A program made the position numbers and the translations under genes. Of a stretch of 64,000 nucleotides of DNA, positions 1 through 12,410 are shown piece by piece. Under the pieces are notes generated by a model, which made no database searches, was not told the DNA's origin, and saw nothing but the letters and a program-made list of their open reading frames with translations. Source of the stretch: Aculops lycopersici (lineage: Eukaryota > Arthropoda > Arachnida > Trombidiformes > Eriophyidae). Within the stretch, counting starts at the first letter, position 1. Each line of letters begins with the position of its first letter. The stretch is taken from NCBI GenBank assembly GCA_015350385.1, contig WNKI01000003.1, positions 1,335,730 through 1,399,729 on the forward strand, given 5' to 3'.

Positions 1-904
1 TGGTCACAATAACTAGCACGAAACGAATCAGTATATTGATCACATCCCTTCGTGTTGCTAGAATTTGAAAGTGCATCTCGTCGAAAACATCCTCACTTGC
101 CAGGAGTTTTGAAATGTGAGATAAATGACTTAGCGAGAGGATAAACTCGCGATAATTTCTTCGAGGCTCCGTCAGGACACTCTGAAAATCGCGATATGCA
201 CTGACGCGCTGTCGTTGCAATGAATTATAATCAGCATAGTTTCTCTCCGAGGAGTGTCCATTCGATGAGCTCGATGAATAGCTACTTGTTGAGTCGCCAC
301 TACCATTACTTCCCTTCTGGTTCTTATGGTCGTGCTTCAGGGTTCCCCCGTTCAGTTTGGTTGTGTCAAAAGAGTTTATAGTTGAGTTTACTCCGGCTGA
401 GTCTAGTTTTCGGTGGTAGAAATACACTCGTCGGTATAGCCAATTGCACATTCCAACGGAGAGGTAAATGGAGTAGATGGTTATTAGCCAGCTCCAGTTG
501 AATTGAACACTTGTTTGAGCCAACAGGGTGATGGCCAACGAGACCATCGCCCTTTGGCCTCGTGGGGATTGAAGCGATGATTTTACAAATATATCCCAAA
601 TGTTGAAACAATCGAAGAACAACTCAACACGAATAACGTTGAGTATGTTCCAACTTAAGGCATCGAGTAACATGTTGAAGGCTTCGAGTATTAAGAATCC
701 TCTTTGTCCAATTTTATCCACGAGTTCAATACTTTCGTTTGCTAGATATCCGATAAATTGGTTCATTCGTCCCTTCTGGTTATATAATATTTGATTATCA
801 TTAGTTGTTTGGTGACATTGATCAATTAGCCTGTGTAAGTATAATCGTGATATCCGAGGTGGCAACAAGTTGTTTTCCTGGGTTGTTATTGTTGTTGTCG
901 CCGC
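1..904 (-). CDS. Unidentified multi-pass membrane protein, partial (runs off the left edge)
   Basis: A reading frame on the minus strand stays open from a stop at 905-907 to base 1, about 301 codons without a stop. A possible start ATG lies at 764-766. A good acceptor (TTACACAG) at about 823 in the same frame means the true 5' end could instead be an exon boundary. The protein has an amphipathic first part (about 480-760), a strongly hydrophobic region about 430-550 with one or two membrane spans ending near Cys-Asn-Trp-Leu-Tyr, a Ser/Asn/Gly-rich loop (about 225-390), a charged helical stretch (about 60-220), and the start of another hydrophobic segment (Ile-Leu-Ile-Arg-Phe-Val-Leu-Val-Ile-Val) at the edge. 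The mixed, non-repetitive composition supports real coding. I do not recognise the family; a chemoreceptor-type protein is only a guess. The 3' part lies outside the window. Confidence 0.6.
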
Positions 905-2240
905 TTATGTTTCCAACGCCCAACTTTTTGCCCCTTCTGACCAGTAGCGCAGCACGTGCTCTCTGCGTGGTCGAATCAACATCTCAGATTGCAGCGCTGT
1001 GTTGAGAGGTCAATTTCACAAATTACTGCACATCTGGTGAACAGATGCACCTTCTAACGGGCGCACAAGGATATGCAAACGAGCCGGCGGTTGTGCGTGC
1101 ATTTCAACGGCCACTCTCTTTGAGTTCGCCGGTTTGGTGTCCTTGAACTCTTCGTTGCAATTTGCAAGCTCAGCGGACGGTTGCTTCGGCAACCTGTGAG
1201 ATTTTCCCCCTTGAACATGGCTAGACGGGACAATCAAATTGTGATAATTGTTGTATAGAGCGATAAAACAAAAGATTATTCTCGATTGGCGAAGCAATAA
1301 TAAGCTAAGAACAGCCTTTAATTTGCTACTTGTTCTTGTTTTTTAGTGTTACCAAAAATTTACGACCCAAATTGAATTATAAGTGTCCACGAAATGGCAA
1401 TAAGTAGCCGTCATCCCGACGTGTGCTCTATTGTATTCCCATTTGTTATCCGTCATATGGACCAAGATAAAAGGCAACTTTTCCGTTTCCTCGAAGCAGA
1501 TTTTCCTCGAACATTGAACGCATCAAAATCGTCGCCTGGGGACAATACAAATAATTACACTGACAATCATAATAGAATGGCCCAAATTTCGCACCTCTGC
1601 GCCTCGGCTGGCAACCTGATTCCGTCCATCAGCCAGCCAGCCAGTCAAACCCTTTGTTCAATTTAGCGACATTCTTAGGCCTGGAGTTTTGGAGGAGTTG
1701 TATGGAGAGGCATGACATGTTTAGTTAACACAAAGATGGCGACAACACCAACCGCACGATGATGTTGTGGTCGTTTTGGATTTTCGATTGTCCTAGGTGA
1801 TGTTGTCCCCTTACATTCGCATGGCGGTTTAATGTAGCTAATATTAAGGCGGTGCGTAGCCCAAGAGAGTAGCCGTTGGAGACTAACTCATAGGTTATGT
1901 CATAATTGAGTGTAAATCAAGTCCCTGATCCCGAGCAAATCGACAGGTGACGCAACATCCCTTTGTTGACTGCTGGTACTACTACTGCTACTGTATTTAC
2001 GGGCCAATTCTGTCCAAATTAAACTCAAATTGGTGGCATTTAATGTTCCAAAAGCTCGAGTCAAGAGGCTAAAGCTAAGGTGGAAACAAATCAATTCAAA
2101 TTTGCGACTCTTGATTGATTTCTTAACGCCAAATTCCTGGTGCTTTGGCTTAGTCGTTTAGGCAAGCCCGCGCTAATCGGGCCGCTGGTCACCTGTTCGG
2201 CTAGTGTTACGAGTTAATAGAGGCTACCACCCGTTGCTGG
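905..2240. other. Noncoding spacer upstream of the left-edge gene
   Basis: I see no supportable gene here. It holds presumed 5' sequence of the minus-strand membrane-protein gene, including one variant of the recurrent motif (GCAACAAGTTG) just inside that gene at 862-872. Short open frames are present but look random. Earlier exons of the left-edge gene could be hidden here; I could not assign any. Confidence 0.4.
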
Positions 2241-4385
2241 CTGTTAGCGCGAGGTGACGCCACTTGTTGCCCATCCTGAACAGGGCAACAATATAGACAT
2301 GCAGCCGAGGACTTCCGCCAACGCTGCCCTCTGTTGGCAAGGCAGGAAGAGTAGAAAATTCTATGCAATATGTTAGTTGGCCGGCATTAGTTTGTCAACA
2401 TTTGATTCCAAAGTCGGCTTCGGTTAGACTCAAACAAACCGGCAGATAAAATTAAGACTGGCTGAGACTCAAACAAAATGGCCACCCAAGAAGTAATATA
2501 CTGGCGAAGAGGCAGGCAAGCAATCAGTATATTACAAGGCAAGTTGCATGTCGCGAGTTTTGTTCACATTGTTGCTCAATGAATCGGATCGCAACGTTTC
2601 CGAGTTCATTACTACAAGTGATGTCTTCCCTTTCTGTTAGTTACTTGGTTGGAAGCGAACTCTAATTAGTTCTCCGACCACTTGTTGCTTTTACTCCAGC
2701 CGTTGGGCGGAACACGATGGCCTTAGTGTGCGAGCAAAAATGTCGCAAGTTCAAGTGGCGCGTTTCCGACTCGAGCTCTAATTAAGTGTCGTCGAGTTCC
2801 ATTTGTTGTCTCGGTACCTCCAATTTAAAGATTGGAGATAGACTTGAGTTTCTTTTCCTGCTACTTGAATGTTTGTTGCAAGGCGAGCAAATTTCTCCAC
2901 TCACTGGAAACATACAGAGAGCAATGACAACAAGTGGTTGTTTTGTTCTTTATGTTGTTGGTGTCCTCTGAATAAAACTCGCAGTTTTGTCGCTCGAATG
3001 AGCAGCAGCAGCAAGCGACAGCAACAAGTGGCGGTGACTTCACTGAGTTAGTGGAAAGAGAGCTGACTTGTTACTTTGCGTGGAATTGCAAACCATTGCC
3101 GCTGCTAACTAAAAAGCCGATGACATGAGTCGGCGAGATTCCGTCGGATGCGACGATCGCTTTGAAGCTCGTAACTCGTGGGCTGGAGTGGCGATGGCAG
3201 CAGTAGGAAGTGGAAATTGAATTCGGCAACCACTTGTTGCATTAGCCTTGCTCCCGTTCACGATCCATTGATTCCGAGACTCATCAACAAGTTGCGCCTG
3301 CTGCTTCTGTCGCACTGTTGCAGGTCCATTGCAACTTGAACTTGAAACACCAACTTTTCCACTTGCCCACCGCCATTAGAACCAAAGTCAATCAACGAAA
3401 CTCGCCTGCTCATTTGGGCACAGCGCAACACGAACCGGAAGTGGTGAAACTTATAGGCTCGCTCTTGAGTTTAGAAATCCCACACAGGATACAAAACTCA
3501 TGAACTTGATCTAGATTCAAATCAAAAAGATCAAAAGTCAGTAATACAAGAGCTCAACTCGAGGTGGCAAAGTCATCAATTTCGTGCGATGATTAGCTTG
3601 TCAGATGGTTAGTGGTTACCTGAGTAGTCGTCTTCATCATAATAATCATCATTGACTAGCACCATTACTACTAGCACAATTGCCTCTTGAATTCCTCACT
3701 CCAGCTGATTGGACGCTCGGCGCTCTTGGCTCGACTCCTTTTTAAAAAGCAATTTTCCAAATTCTTGCCCGCCAATCGGCTAGCTGGACCAATTGAGTGG
3801 TTGTTGCGCAAGCAACAAGTGGGCAGCGGCCGAGTAGTTGGCAGCGAGAAATGAGCAGTGGTAAATTCAGAGGATGATTGCAATTGCAATTGTAGTGGTT
3901 ATCCTTGTCGTTGTCTTTCGGCGACTGGTCTTTGTTGTTGCTGACGCTCGTACCTGCCCAAAGTAAGAGTTGATGCTGCGACTGATGCGGCTCATCACAT
4001 GTACATAAGACTAACGAGGCCTACATACAAGCAAACATGGATTTTATTCGCTTTAGATACCAAACGGGTCTAGCTTGCCGCACATATGGCCACGCCCCCG
4101 CGCGCTCGTCAACCACCTAATAGATTTGGAACAGGTGAGCGGTTACCAATGCCAATAATCACAGCAATTGTTTTGCTCGCTTAGATTTAAAGTGTTGGCT
4201 CCACGTCACTTAAGCTCGGGTTGAAACTCGAAACTAGAAAGTATCAATCAATTATGAGGAAACTGGCAGCAACAACATCAGGCAAAAATCGATGGCTTGA
4301 GAGGTCAGCCCACAAGCCATTTAATCGGCTGGTGGCTGGCCGGCCGGCAAAACACAAAGGGCTAAATAGTTGCGCTCCATTTGCT

Positions 4386-4412
4386 AACAACAACAACAAC
4401 AACAACAACAAC
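4386..4412. repeat. (CAA)n microsatellite
   Basis: Perfect run of about nine CAA units. It produces artefactual poly-Asn, poly-Thr and poly-Val frames on the two strands. Confidence 0.95.
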
Positions 4413-4560
4413 TTGCCTTCCCATTGGCCATTTACAAATTTCAAATCCATTTCCATTTCCGCCGAACGCGGCAGCAAACATCCCAATCATCGTAATAGTA
4501 ATCGTCATCGTCGTCGTTATCGACCAAAAGTCAAGCGGTCGTAACGCATTTGAGAGTGGG

Positions 4561-4584
4561 AAGAAGAAGAAGAAGAAGAAGAAG
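4561..4584. repeat. (AAG)8 microsatellite
   Basis: Eight perfect AAG units, in a noncoding setting. Confidence 0.95.
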
Positions 4585-7500
4585 CAGATGAGTTGAATGA
4601 ATGGGTTGTCTCTCGATTTTGCCATTGCCATTTGCAAAATTTAAAGAGCGAACTGCTTTGCACAAAAACGCTCGCCATTTAATACAAAAAAGAATAGCGA
4701 TGGATCAATCTAATTTCAATCCAACTTTTCGCCTGTTTTCCGTTCCTCTCCTCAAACTATCAGGCGACGATTTGCACACTTGACTTTTGAACCAAACGCA
4801 AGTCCATTGTATTTATTATTCTCTATCTCTTAATTTATATTTTTCACAGTATTTGCCTAAATTTACAAGAGTATTTTTAATATGAACCAAAGAGAGAGAG
4901 AGATAGAAAGTCAATCAATCAAATGACACAACTTAACGCTTGTATCGAAATTTATAATTTTACATCTGGCTAAACTGAGTAAAGCGAACACAATGAGTTT
5001 TTTCCTCTCCCTCTTCTCGCTTCTCAGGTAAGGAGTAAATTAAAAAATAGTGGCGAGCTAAATCTTTAGCCTAAATGATTACCTTAGTTAGTCGTCTTAC
5101 TGTGGTGGCCAAAAATTCAATTGAATTTCAAAAAGCGGTAGAAGGAGACGAATCTAATCACTTTGCACCCAAGACTCTGGAAAATTTCAATCTCAAATTT
5201 GCGATACACAATCTAAAGCCGAGAGATGCGTTTTTTCCCTAGAATCCTGACGTCGTCGTGTTCCGTTGACGTTGAGTTTACTATTGGTCATCTTGACTCA
5301 AGAGTCCAAATTTTCCCGTTCAGTCGATTGAGTTTTGAATTAAGTTTAGATTGCAGCTGCCGCTGACCGAGAAGAGGATTTAAATGATCATTCCAACTAT
5401 TAGAGGCTAAGATGAGCCGCTAATTACGCAACGCAACACAGCCACTTGTTGGATTTTAGCACAGCGCAGCGCATCTTTTCTTGTTAAATCAGATCCTTTT
5501 AACCTGTTGCTGGAAGATTAGCATCTCAGTCAGTCGTTATGTAATATCAAGCGAAAAAACTTCAAAGATATTGAGATTGGAGAGAAATAAAAGAGTGAGT
5601 CTCTGAGGGGGAAATTTGTAATGCCAACTTTGAGCGTCTCGCTGATTAGCACCTGCCATTCGGTTGCCGCTCATTTGCAAGGCATTGTTTTGTCTTCTTG
5701 TTTTTAATCTCAACCTCTTGATATCAAGTTTTTTTGGTTAAATTTTAGCAGAGTGTTCAATTATTTTTCAACAGCCAACAAACAAAAGTCCGCGTCTCGA
5801 GAGCCAATAAATCTCTCTGGCTAGCGAGCGCCTCGAGTTTCTAGTGATCTAAACAACAGCAACAACAACAACAATGAGCTCGAATTACACGCACGCATTC
5901 AGATTATCACCGAGCCGATCATCGATACTTTTGGTCAGTGTATCACTAGGAGAGCAACTTTGAGAGCAGGTAGGCGAGTTACTTGGCAAGAGTAAGCGGA
6001 GCGACAGGTGCACTCGTGGGAGACGGAAGTGAGGTTCAGGTGAATGTGTTTAGTTACTCGCTCGCTCGCTCACCCACTTGTTTGGTTGGTCGAATATCTC
6101 TCATGCAGCAACTTAAATATTGATCGTGATTGCCTCTTGGCAATTGTCTTGGTTTCCTATCTCTCGTTTGTTGTCTCCTTCTCTAGATACCTTAAAGCGA
6201 GTGGGTATTTGGGTATCGCAGCAGCAGCTGCTACTGCTGACTTTACTGCTAGTATCGACGAAAAGTCGTTCCAATTTTCCAACGAGTCAATGGAATCGAC
6301 CTGCTTGATTAGCGGCTCGAGGGGAGTTTTTGAGGAAATAAAGAAGACGACGAGTTGTTGGCGCCGCCGCCGCCGCCGCAAAGATAAGCAGAGATCACAG
6401 GCGACCGATTGATGGCACACTCGCATAGCGCGCAGGTATACATGGCGGTGGTGGCGGCAACAAGTGGCCGCTCTGCGAGTGTGTGGGGGCCGTGCATTCG
6501 CCGGCGATGCAGATTTCTCTCGCTCGCTTTTGTTGCAAATCTCTCGCTCGCTCTGAGGGCGAGATGATTGATTTGCGGCCAATGCTTTGGGATAATCACC
6601 TTTCCTCATTCTATCTCTTCGCTTGCTCACTTGTGTCCGAGTGTGTGGATTAGTTACGCATGACCGGACAGCAACAAGTGGGTAAAGGGAGATTAACTAG
6701 CTTCTCTTTCAAATTTCAAGTCGCTTTTCCTCCTGCTATTCTCTCTCTGGTTTTTGGGGATTTAAACTTGGAGACTCTCAACTCTAGAGCCAATTTAATT
6801 AATCCAACTTGTCGATTGTGTTTCATCATCAATCTCATCATCATAATCATTCGTTTGTTTTTTCCTCGTTGCAATCTAGAGCAAATATGCTGCTGGTGCT
6901 GCTGCTGCTGCAATTGCTGCATTCTCCTCCTCCTCCTCCTCTAACTTATGTTGTCCATTTCAACTCGAGGGATTTGAGCCAACAAATGAGAGCTCGCGCA
7001 ATGAGCCAGTATGAATTTCAACGACTCGCTTGGGCGGAACCAAGTGGCGCGCAATGGCAACAGAAACCAATGGGCCGGCAGCGCCATTGGTAGTGGTATT
7101 ATTTCATGTAGGTTTCGGAGCAACAAGTGGTCAGGCGGTGCCGTCGGCACACGAGCGAGCGAGTGGAGCACGCAAATGCAGTTTCCCGTTTGCATGCGCT
7201 TCGACTTTTCCTACGGCCGCCCATTTAAGTTGATGTGTGCATGTGCCTCCACTTCCATCTCCTCTACCTTTACCTTATTTTGTATTCTGTGTGCTTATGC
7301 GCACATTCATTCTCGCATGCGCATAAGCGACCACTGCAACCTTTAGCATTTGGTTCGCCCTCGGAGCGTCGGAATAATCGTGTTCGCATGTAAAATATTG
7401 CTAACGCCAGTCCTAGTGTTGTTGTCCTTTTTGCTTTGGATTTTGATGTACTTTAGTTGGATGATTCTATTCGGACGCTTGAGGAGACACGCCAACTTTT

Positions 7501-8167
7501 CTTGCATCAACTCAAACTAACCAGCGACAGCAAGCGCCTTTGCAAGAGACAAGTTTGCTAGGTGACGAAACAGGTAGTCGTTGGCTTGCATGACATTTTT
7601 CGCGAGTCATGAGCACAAGTTTGATGAGAAACAAGCGAGCAAGCAAGCAGCAAATAGATGTTTAAAGAGAGCACGCAAATCAGATTGAATCAAGTCGAGT
7701 AATCGAATCAAATCGAATCGAAAAGAGCAACAAGTTGGAAACAAAGCAGAGGTGTGTTTTGAATAAGACAATTGAATTTTGAATAATACAATTGAATAGG
7801 AAGGGGGCGAACCGAGCGATTGATTTGCGTTCAAGAACCAAGACAAGGCATCCTAACAAACAGAGGAGAGAACAACTTTTGAGCTTGACAAAAAACAGAT
7901 AGGTAAGTGCCATATTGTCTGCCTATAATCTCAATGTGAATAGAGCAAGTCAGTGAGCGGAAGATAATCATCTATATGCTTTGCTGCTCATTTGAATATT
8001 CTGAATACACTCGGTGCGCCATCATCATCAACAACAACAACACTTGGCTTACAAACAGGTAATTGTGTTTAGTCTGTTTCAGATGAGTTGGTGTTTAGCC
8101 AGCACCCATCTACCTATTGACTAGAAATAGTTGTAGTCTATCCTAATGGATAGACTCGATGCTTTCG

Positions 8168-9007
8168 CCACAATAGTCAATTAATGATGCAGCCTCAAGT
8201 GGCCACTCTAACTCCACTACGACGTGGAAGTTAAAGTCGACCAAAATACCTGCAGGTCAATGGTGCCTTTGTATCCGTCGGTCAGTCTGTCAGATGGTTG
8301 GTTGTTATCTTAATTCAATATTCTAATCTCGTTTCTGGCCAACATTAAGCTCCAGTTTTTTCCTCTCCCTCTTCTTAGTTCACTTTCTTGCTTGCGCAAA
8401 ACGTGCGATGGAATTTTTGATCCAACCAAAAAAGACGACGACGACGACGACGACGACCTGTTGATGCAGATCATTGCCGGCCAACACCAACAGATCGTCG
8501 TCCAGTTTAGTTTAGTTTAGTTTATTTTCCTTTGAGTGCATGCAAAAGAGCCTCTCGAATTGTTAATCATCATTTTTTCTCGCTTTAGTCTCTGGAGCGG
8601 CAACGACTTGTTGGTGTCGCTCCAGGTAAGCGACTGGTCGGACAGCGAGCTTATATTTGAATAAAGAGCTAGCCAAGTGGGCGCTCACTAACCCGGAGCA
8701 CTCATCTGGCTGCCGTTAATAATACCACTACCACTACCGCCGCCGCCGCTGCCATTGCTCCAGTTGCGCGATCCAAGTTCCCCACAATAGCCAATTAATG
8801 ATGCGAGCCAGCCTTTGTGATGGTCGCCATTCGTTATTTTTGGTGGTTGTTATCTCTCAATTCAATATCCACAACCAACAACGAGACTCAAACTCAAGTT
8901 AACTTCTTTCTCGAAAGTAAAGTCATCGTTAGCTTACTTACCATTTATTTTGCCCCACTCTCTCACCTGTTAACTTACCTGGGAAATTAACTTGTAAATC
9001 ATCATTT
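8168..9007. repeat. Pair of collinear diverged duplicate blocks
   Basis: Three anchors recur in the same order. A 23 bp block with core CAATTAATGATGC differs at one base (8168-8190 and 8782-8804). GGTTGTTATCT with AATTCAATAT just after it is at 8299-8320 and 8845-8868. AATCATCATTT is at 8565-8575 and 8997-9007. Offsets shrink from 614 to 546 to 432 bases, as expected for a local duplication followed by deletions. The first anchor carries the homeodomain-type core TAATGA. Confidence 0.5.
8434..8457. repeat. (GAC)8 microsatellite
   Basis: Eight perfect GAC units in noncoding sequence, between the two duplicated blocks. Confidence 0.95.
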
Positions 9008-9225
9008 GCGCGCCGCCACCGCCACCACCACCACCACAATTCGTTATGATCCGCCTCACGTCGTTGTTACCTCAGTTAGTTAGTCAGATTATTCTGCTGC
9101 TGCCGCCGTTGCTCTTATTTTGTCGGCTCCATGTTGCCACAAGGCGCCCAAGTGGATCTAGCATGAGCATGAACTGCACCACTAGCAACCAGAACAAAGC
9201 GTTTCCAAGTTCCAATGTGGCGACT

Positions 9226-9233
9226 ATGCAAAT
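9226..9233 (+). promoter_or_regulatory. POU octamer ATGCAAAT
   Basis: Exact match to the octamer bound by class II POU proteins, in the context ACTATGCAAATC, which recurs at 12617-12628. One of 14 exact octamers upstream of the POU gene. Confidence 0.45.
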
Positions 9234-10409
9234 CAACAACCAGCTTACAGGGGAGAGGTCAGCTATTGCTTCGTGTGCAAAAAGTATAAGTACATTATTC
9301 AGCGTCGTCATCGCCGTTAGCCACTTGTTGCCGTACATGTATATCTATGTTGTGTGTGTGTGTGTGCGAAAAGAGATGCACGATTATCATAATTAATCCA
9401 GCAAAGAGACGACTAGCGAGCAAACTAAGATGTCCAAAAAAGACTAAAAGTAACATCATCATAATTCGATCGTTAGCAGCTCGCGCTCCTCTCGTCGCTT
9501 TTTGCAATCGCAACAGAAACAAAGATTATTTGCTTGGTCTGGAGAGGAAAATTTACTTGACTTAATTCTCGTAAGCGCCATTTTGATTCGCCAGCCGGAA
9601 GTTGGATTCGCTTAGACGCAAGGTGGTTGCTGTTCCCTCTCACCTCAGAAACGAGACTAGGGAGAGACCAACTTGTCGTGATCGAGTTAAGCAGAATTTG
9701 TCCATTTGAAGGATAAATCGCATTCACGCTAACAAGTTGTAAGAGTAACCAGCGAGAAAAGTAGCAGCTCCTCGTCCTCCCGTTGAATATCAATTCAACT
9801 GTGCGACCGCTTATACATAATCGATCGATATTTTTGATCCAGCCGATCGGCAGGCGAGCTGCAATCGACTTTGGGATTTGGGCATCAGCAAGTTGGATTT
9901 GCGGTTTAGTTTGTCTCAGTGTTGAATGGAGAGGATCGGAGTTGGAGGCGCCGATAGGTTTGCGTGCCATAATTTCACTCCAACTCTGAGTCAAATGGTT
10001 CATTGAAAAGGTCACTTTTTTCCTTTCCCAAAGCCACCAGTTGATACTGCTCATTTTACCACCAACAACAATCGACTCAACGGATCTTTGAACTTCGAAT
10101 TGGACGCTACAGTAACGAGTAGCGGAAGAAAGAAGTCTCTTTGGAAGAGGATTTTTGCCGCTTTGGATTATGGTATCGTGTGATACTTTGCTCAATTCAA
10201 TGGAAACCGAGTGTGAGTGAGCCGCTAGGAGGAAACGGCGGTGGTAGTTTTAGAATCACATCGATACTCATTTGCTATTCAGTTTTGTTCAACGTTTAGT
10301 TTCAAGTCTTTTAAAGTGTTCAAATGAAATTGACTCGCTCGAACAACAAGTTGCGGTCTAGCCAACAACAAGTGGCGGTTGTATGACTTGACTAAACTAA
10401 ACAATAATC

Positions 10410-10417
10410 ATGCAAAT
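10410..10417 (+). promoter_or_regulatory. POU octamer ATGCAAAT
   Basis: Exact octamer, 35 bp downstream of a CAACAAGTGG word at 10366-10375. Confidence 0.45.
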
Positions 10418-10827
10418 TTTTTCCGAACAACTGGTGCTAGATTTTGCTTCTCCTTTTCGCGCATGCATTTAGTCTGTGTTTAAGTCTCGTCTCGTAGAAT
10501 ATATATTTATATATATCTATATGCTAATCATGTCGCGACTTTGACTACGGCCGCTGCCTCTGATTATTCTCACGTTTGTTGCCTCATTAACCTCAACCAC
10601 GAACTTTTTGTCGCTTCGTTTAAAGTCTTTCCTTCTCTCGCTTTTGTCAGCTGCTAGCTCATTAATTTTCTTTTTGCCGATCAAATTTTGCGCAAGTTAC
10701 GCCAGCAACGGGAGCAGGTGCACTGAATGTCCTCGTTGTGCTTTTTGAATGATAATAGACTCATGCAGGATAAGCTGACTCGCAGAAGCAAGGTCATCAA
10801 TCGCTAGCTATTATGTAAACTGGTCGC

Positions 10828-10835
10828 ATTTGCAT
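10828..10835 (-). promoter_or_regulatory. POU octamer (ATTTGCAT on + strand)
   Basis: Exact octamer on the minus strand, about 250 bp left of the duplicated block that starts at 11081. Confidence 0.45.
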
Positions 10836-11010
10836 CTCGTCAACTCGATGCTCTTTTGTCCGACAAAAATTACTTTGATCTCAGGCGAGCCACGAGACAG
10901 AGAGAGAGGAGTGGCGAATAAGAAAACCCAAAGAGGGAAAAACTTGAGGCTCCTCAATTTGATTGATTGATTTTGGTGATTGCAATTTTGAGTCCATCTA
11001 TCTCTATGGT

Positions 11011-11066
11011 GATTGTGATTATGATTATGATTATGATTATTACTATTATTATTATTATTTTTTTTT
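11011..11066. repeat. (GATTAT)n / (ATT)n compound tract ending in poly-T
   Basis: Degenerate GATTAT hexamers pass into ATT units and a T run. Read on the minus strand the tract gives a spurious Asn/His-rich frame. Confidence 0.9.
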
Positions 11067-11080
11067 CTCACTGGAACGAT

Positions 11081-11458
11081 GAAGTGCGAGCTCTCGTGTT
11101 TGCACGCACACGCTGCTGCTAATGGGGCCGCACAAATCGACCCACCGACTGGTCGGCAACCACTTGTTGCCGGCCCATTATGTTTGCCTCGCGTTTCCAC
11201 GAGACCAACTGTTGCTAACTCATGTATGATTTGATGCCGAACCACACGAGAGTCCAAATCTGCATCAGCCAGCCAGCCAGCCAGGCGGCCGGCCGGCCGG
11301 TCGCCTGGCAAACAAATGAGCCCGACGATTTGCTTGCTGTTGCAAGAATACATAAAGCGTGGAGTGATTTGCTTCGGGGCCGGATGGTCCGAATTCAAAT
11401 TATCCATTTTTGCTCGAACATTAGTGTCGAGTAGACAACAGCAACAAGTAGACCGTTA
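11081..11458. repeat. Diverged duplicate block B1 (partner at 15277-15558)
   Basis: Seven anchors are shared in order with 15277-15558: GAAGyGCGAGCyCTC (11081/15277), TTTGCACGCA (11099/15298), TGGGGCCGCAC (11123/15324), the CAACAAGTGG word (11160/15342, opposite orientation), CCATTATGTT (11175/15358), CCAACTGTTG (11205/15461) and ACAAGTrGACCGTTA (11444/15544). The order and near-constant offset (about 4.1-4.25 kb) support an old duplication. Confidence 0.6.
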
Positions 11459-11503
11459 AGAGAGTCAGCGAGTTTCTTTTTCACATCCACTGATTCAACT
11501 AAA

Positions 11504-11541
<38 letters not shown>
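11504..11541. repeat. (CGGCAA)n hexanucleotide repeat
   Basis: About six perfect hexamer units, passing into CAGTGGCGGTGGCG. Confidence 0.95.
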
Positions 11542-11543
<2 letters not shown>

Positions 11544-12218
11544 TGGCGGTGGCGACTGCGGCGTCAGCCAATTGACTGGCAGATTCGACATATAAATATA
11601 TAAATGCATGACATGGACATTGGATGTGGTACAAGAGCAACAAGTGGAATGGGTCTAGTTCACAAACAAACACTCAAGCATGGAAGTGGAAGTGGAATTG
11701 GAAATGGAAATGGAAATCATTGAAATGAGTCCACTTTCTTTCGAAGTTTCTGCTGTCGTTGCACTAGTAGTCGTCGTTCGTTGCTGCCGTTCATTTAACT
11801 TGTTGCTTGCAAATTGACTGTCCACTTTTTTCCTCTTAGCACGCGCCAGGAGTCATGATTGTTTGGAGTATTATTGTTTATAGAAAGGCTGGAGTCCGGT
11901 GCGCTTAAATTGCAGTTGCATACAATGATACTCTCGCTACTTCCGGCCTTCGAGGTAATAATACCACTGAGCATTGGAACAATATCCTCGTGTTAGTAAT
12001 TACGTCCACCCGAGGGAAAACAACCAGAGAAGCTGAGTAGAAAAATAAATAAACTTGCGCGGTGCATAATAATGGACTGGGCGCGCGATGACGCAACGAG
12101 TTAGTCCGACTCGCTCTCGAGTTTGTTGGGTTTCTATCTGACCGCTCAACTCCGGCAACAAATTGATTGAAAGCAGTCGGTTGGTTTGATGCTTCGTTTG
12201 AAGCAAACAACGAGAGGC

Positions 12219-12222
<4 letters not shown>

Positions 12223-12250
<28 letters not shown>
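12223..12250. repeat. (GA)14 tract
   Basis: Perfect AG dinucleotide run. Such tracts are microsatellites and can also bind GAGA-factor-type proteins in arthropods. Confidence 0.95.
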
Positions 12251-12374
12251 CTGCAATTGATCCGCAATGACGGATTCCAATTTTAAAACTGATGATTTGT
12301 GAGCCTCGCGACTGTGTTTCCAAAGTGATATGCTCACTTGTTGATCATAACACAAATGAAACTACGACGACGAC

Positions 12375-12410
12375 TGCTCCTTGCCTCTAGTGAGCCCGAG
12401 GCAAGGAGCA
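12375..12410. other. Perfect 13 bp inverted repeat with 10-base loop
   Basis: TGCTCCTTGCCTC at 12375-12387 pairs exactly with GAGGCAAGGAGCA at 12398-12410 around the loop TAGTGAGCCC. The stem is mixed-sequence rather than simple repeat. It is too short for a typical pre-miRNA. Function is unknown. Confidence 0.7.

Noticed and set aside
6157..6630. 157-codon Arg-rich minus-strand frame
   Set aside because: It arises from a GCC repeat and CG-rich sequence around a CAACAAGTGG word, with no protein-like pattern.
9473..10195. 240-codon open frame on the minus strand, the longest in the noncoding region
   Set aside because: It starts with ATG, but its composition resembles neighbouring noncoding DNA, it contains a CCGGAAGT word seen elsewhere in noncoding sequence, and no domain or motif is recognisable. 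Chance frames of this size are expected in 41 kb of stop-poor sequence.
10811..11407. 198-codon minus-strand frame with Asn/His repeats
   Set aside because: The repeats come from the GATTAT tract, and the frame crosses duplicate block B1 with frame-breaking differences from its partner B2.
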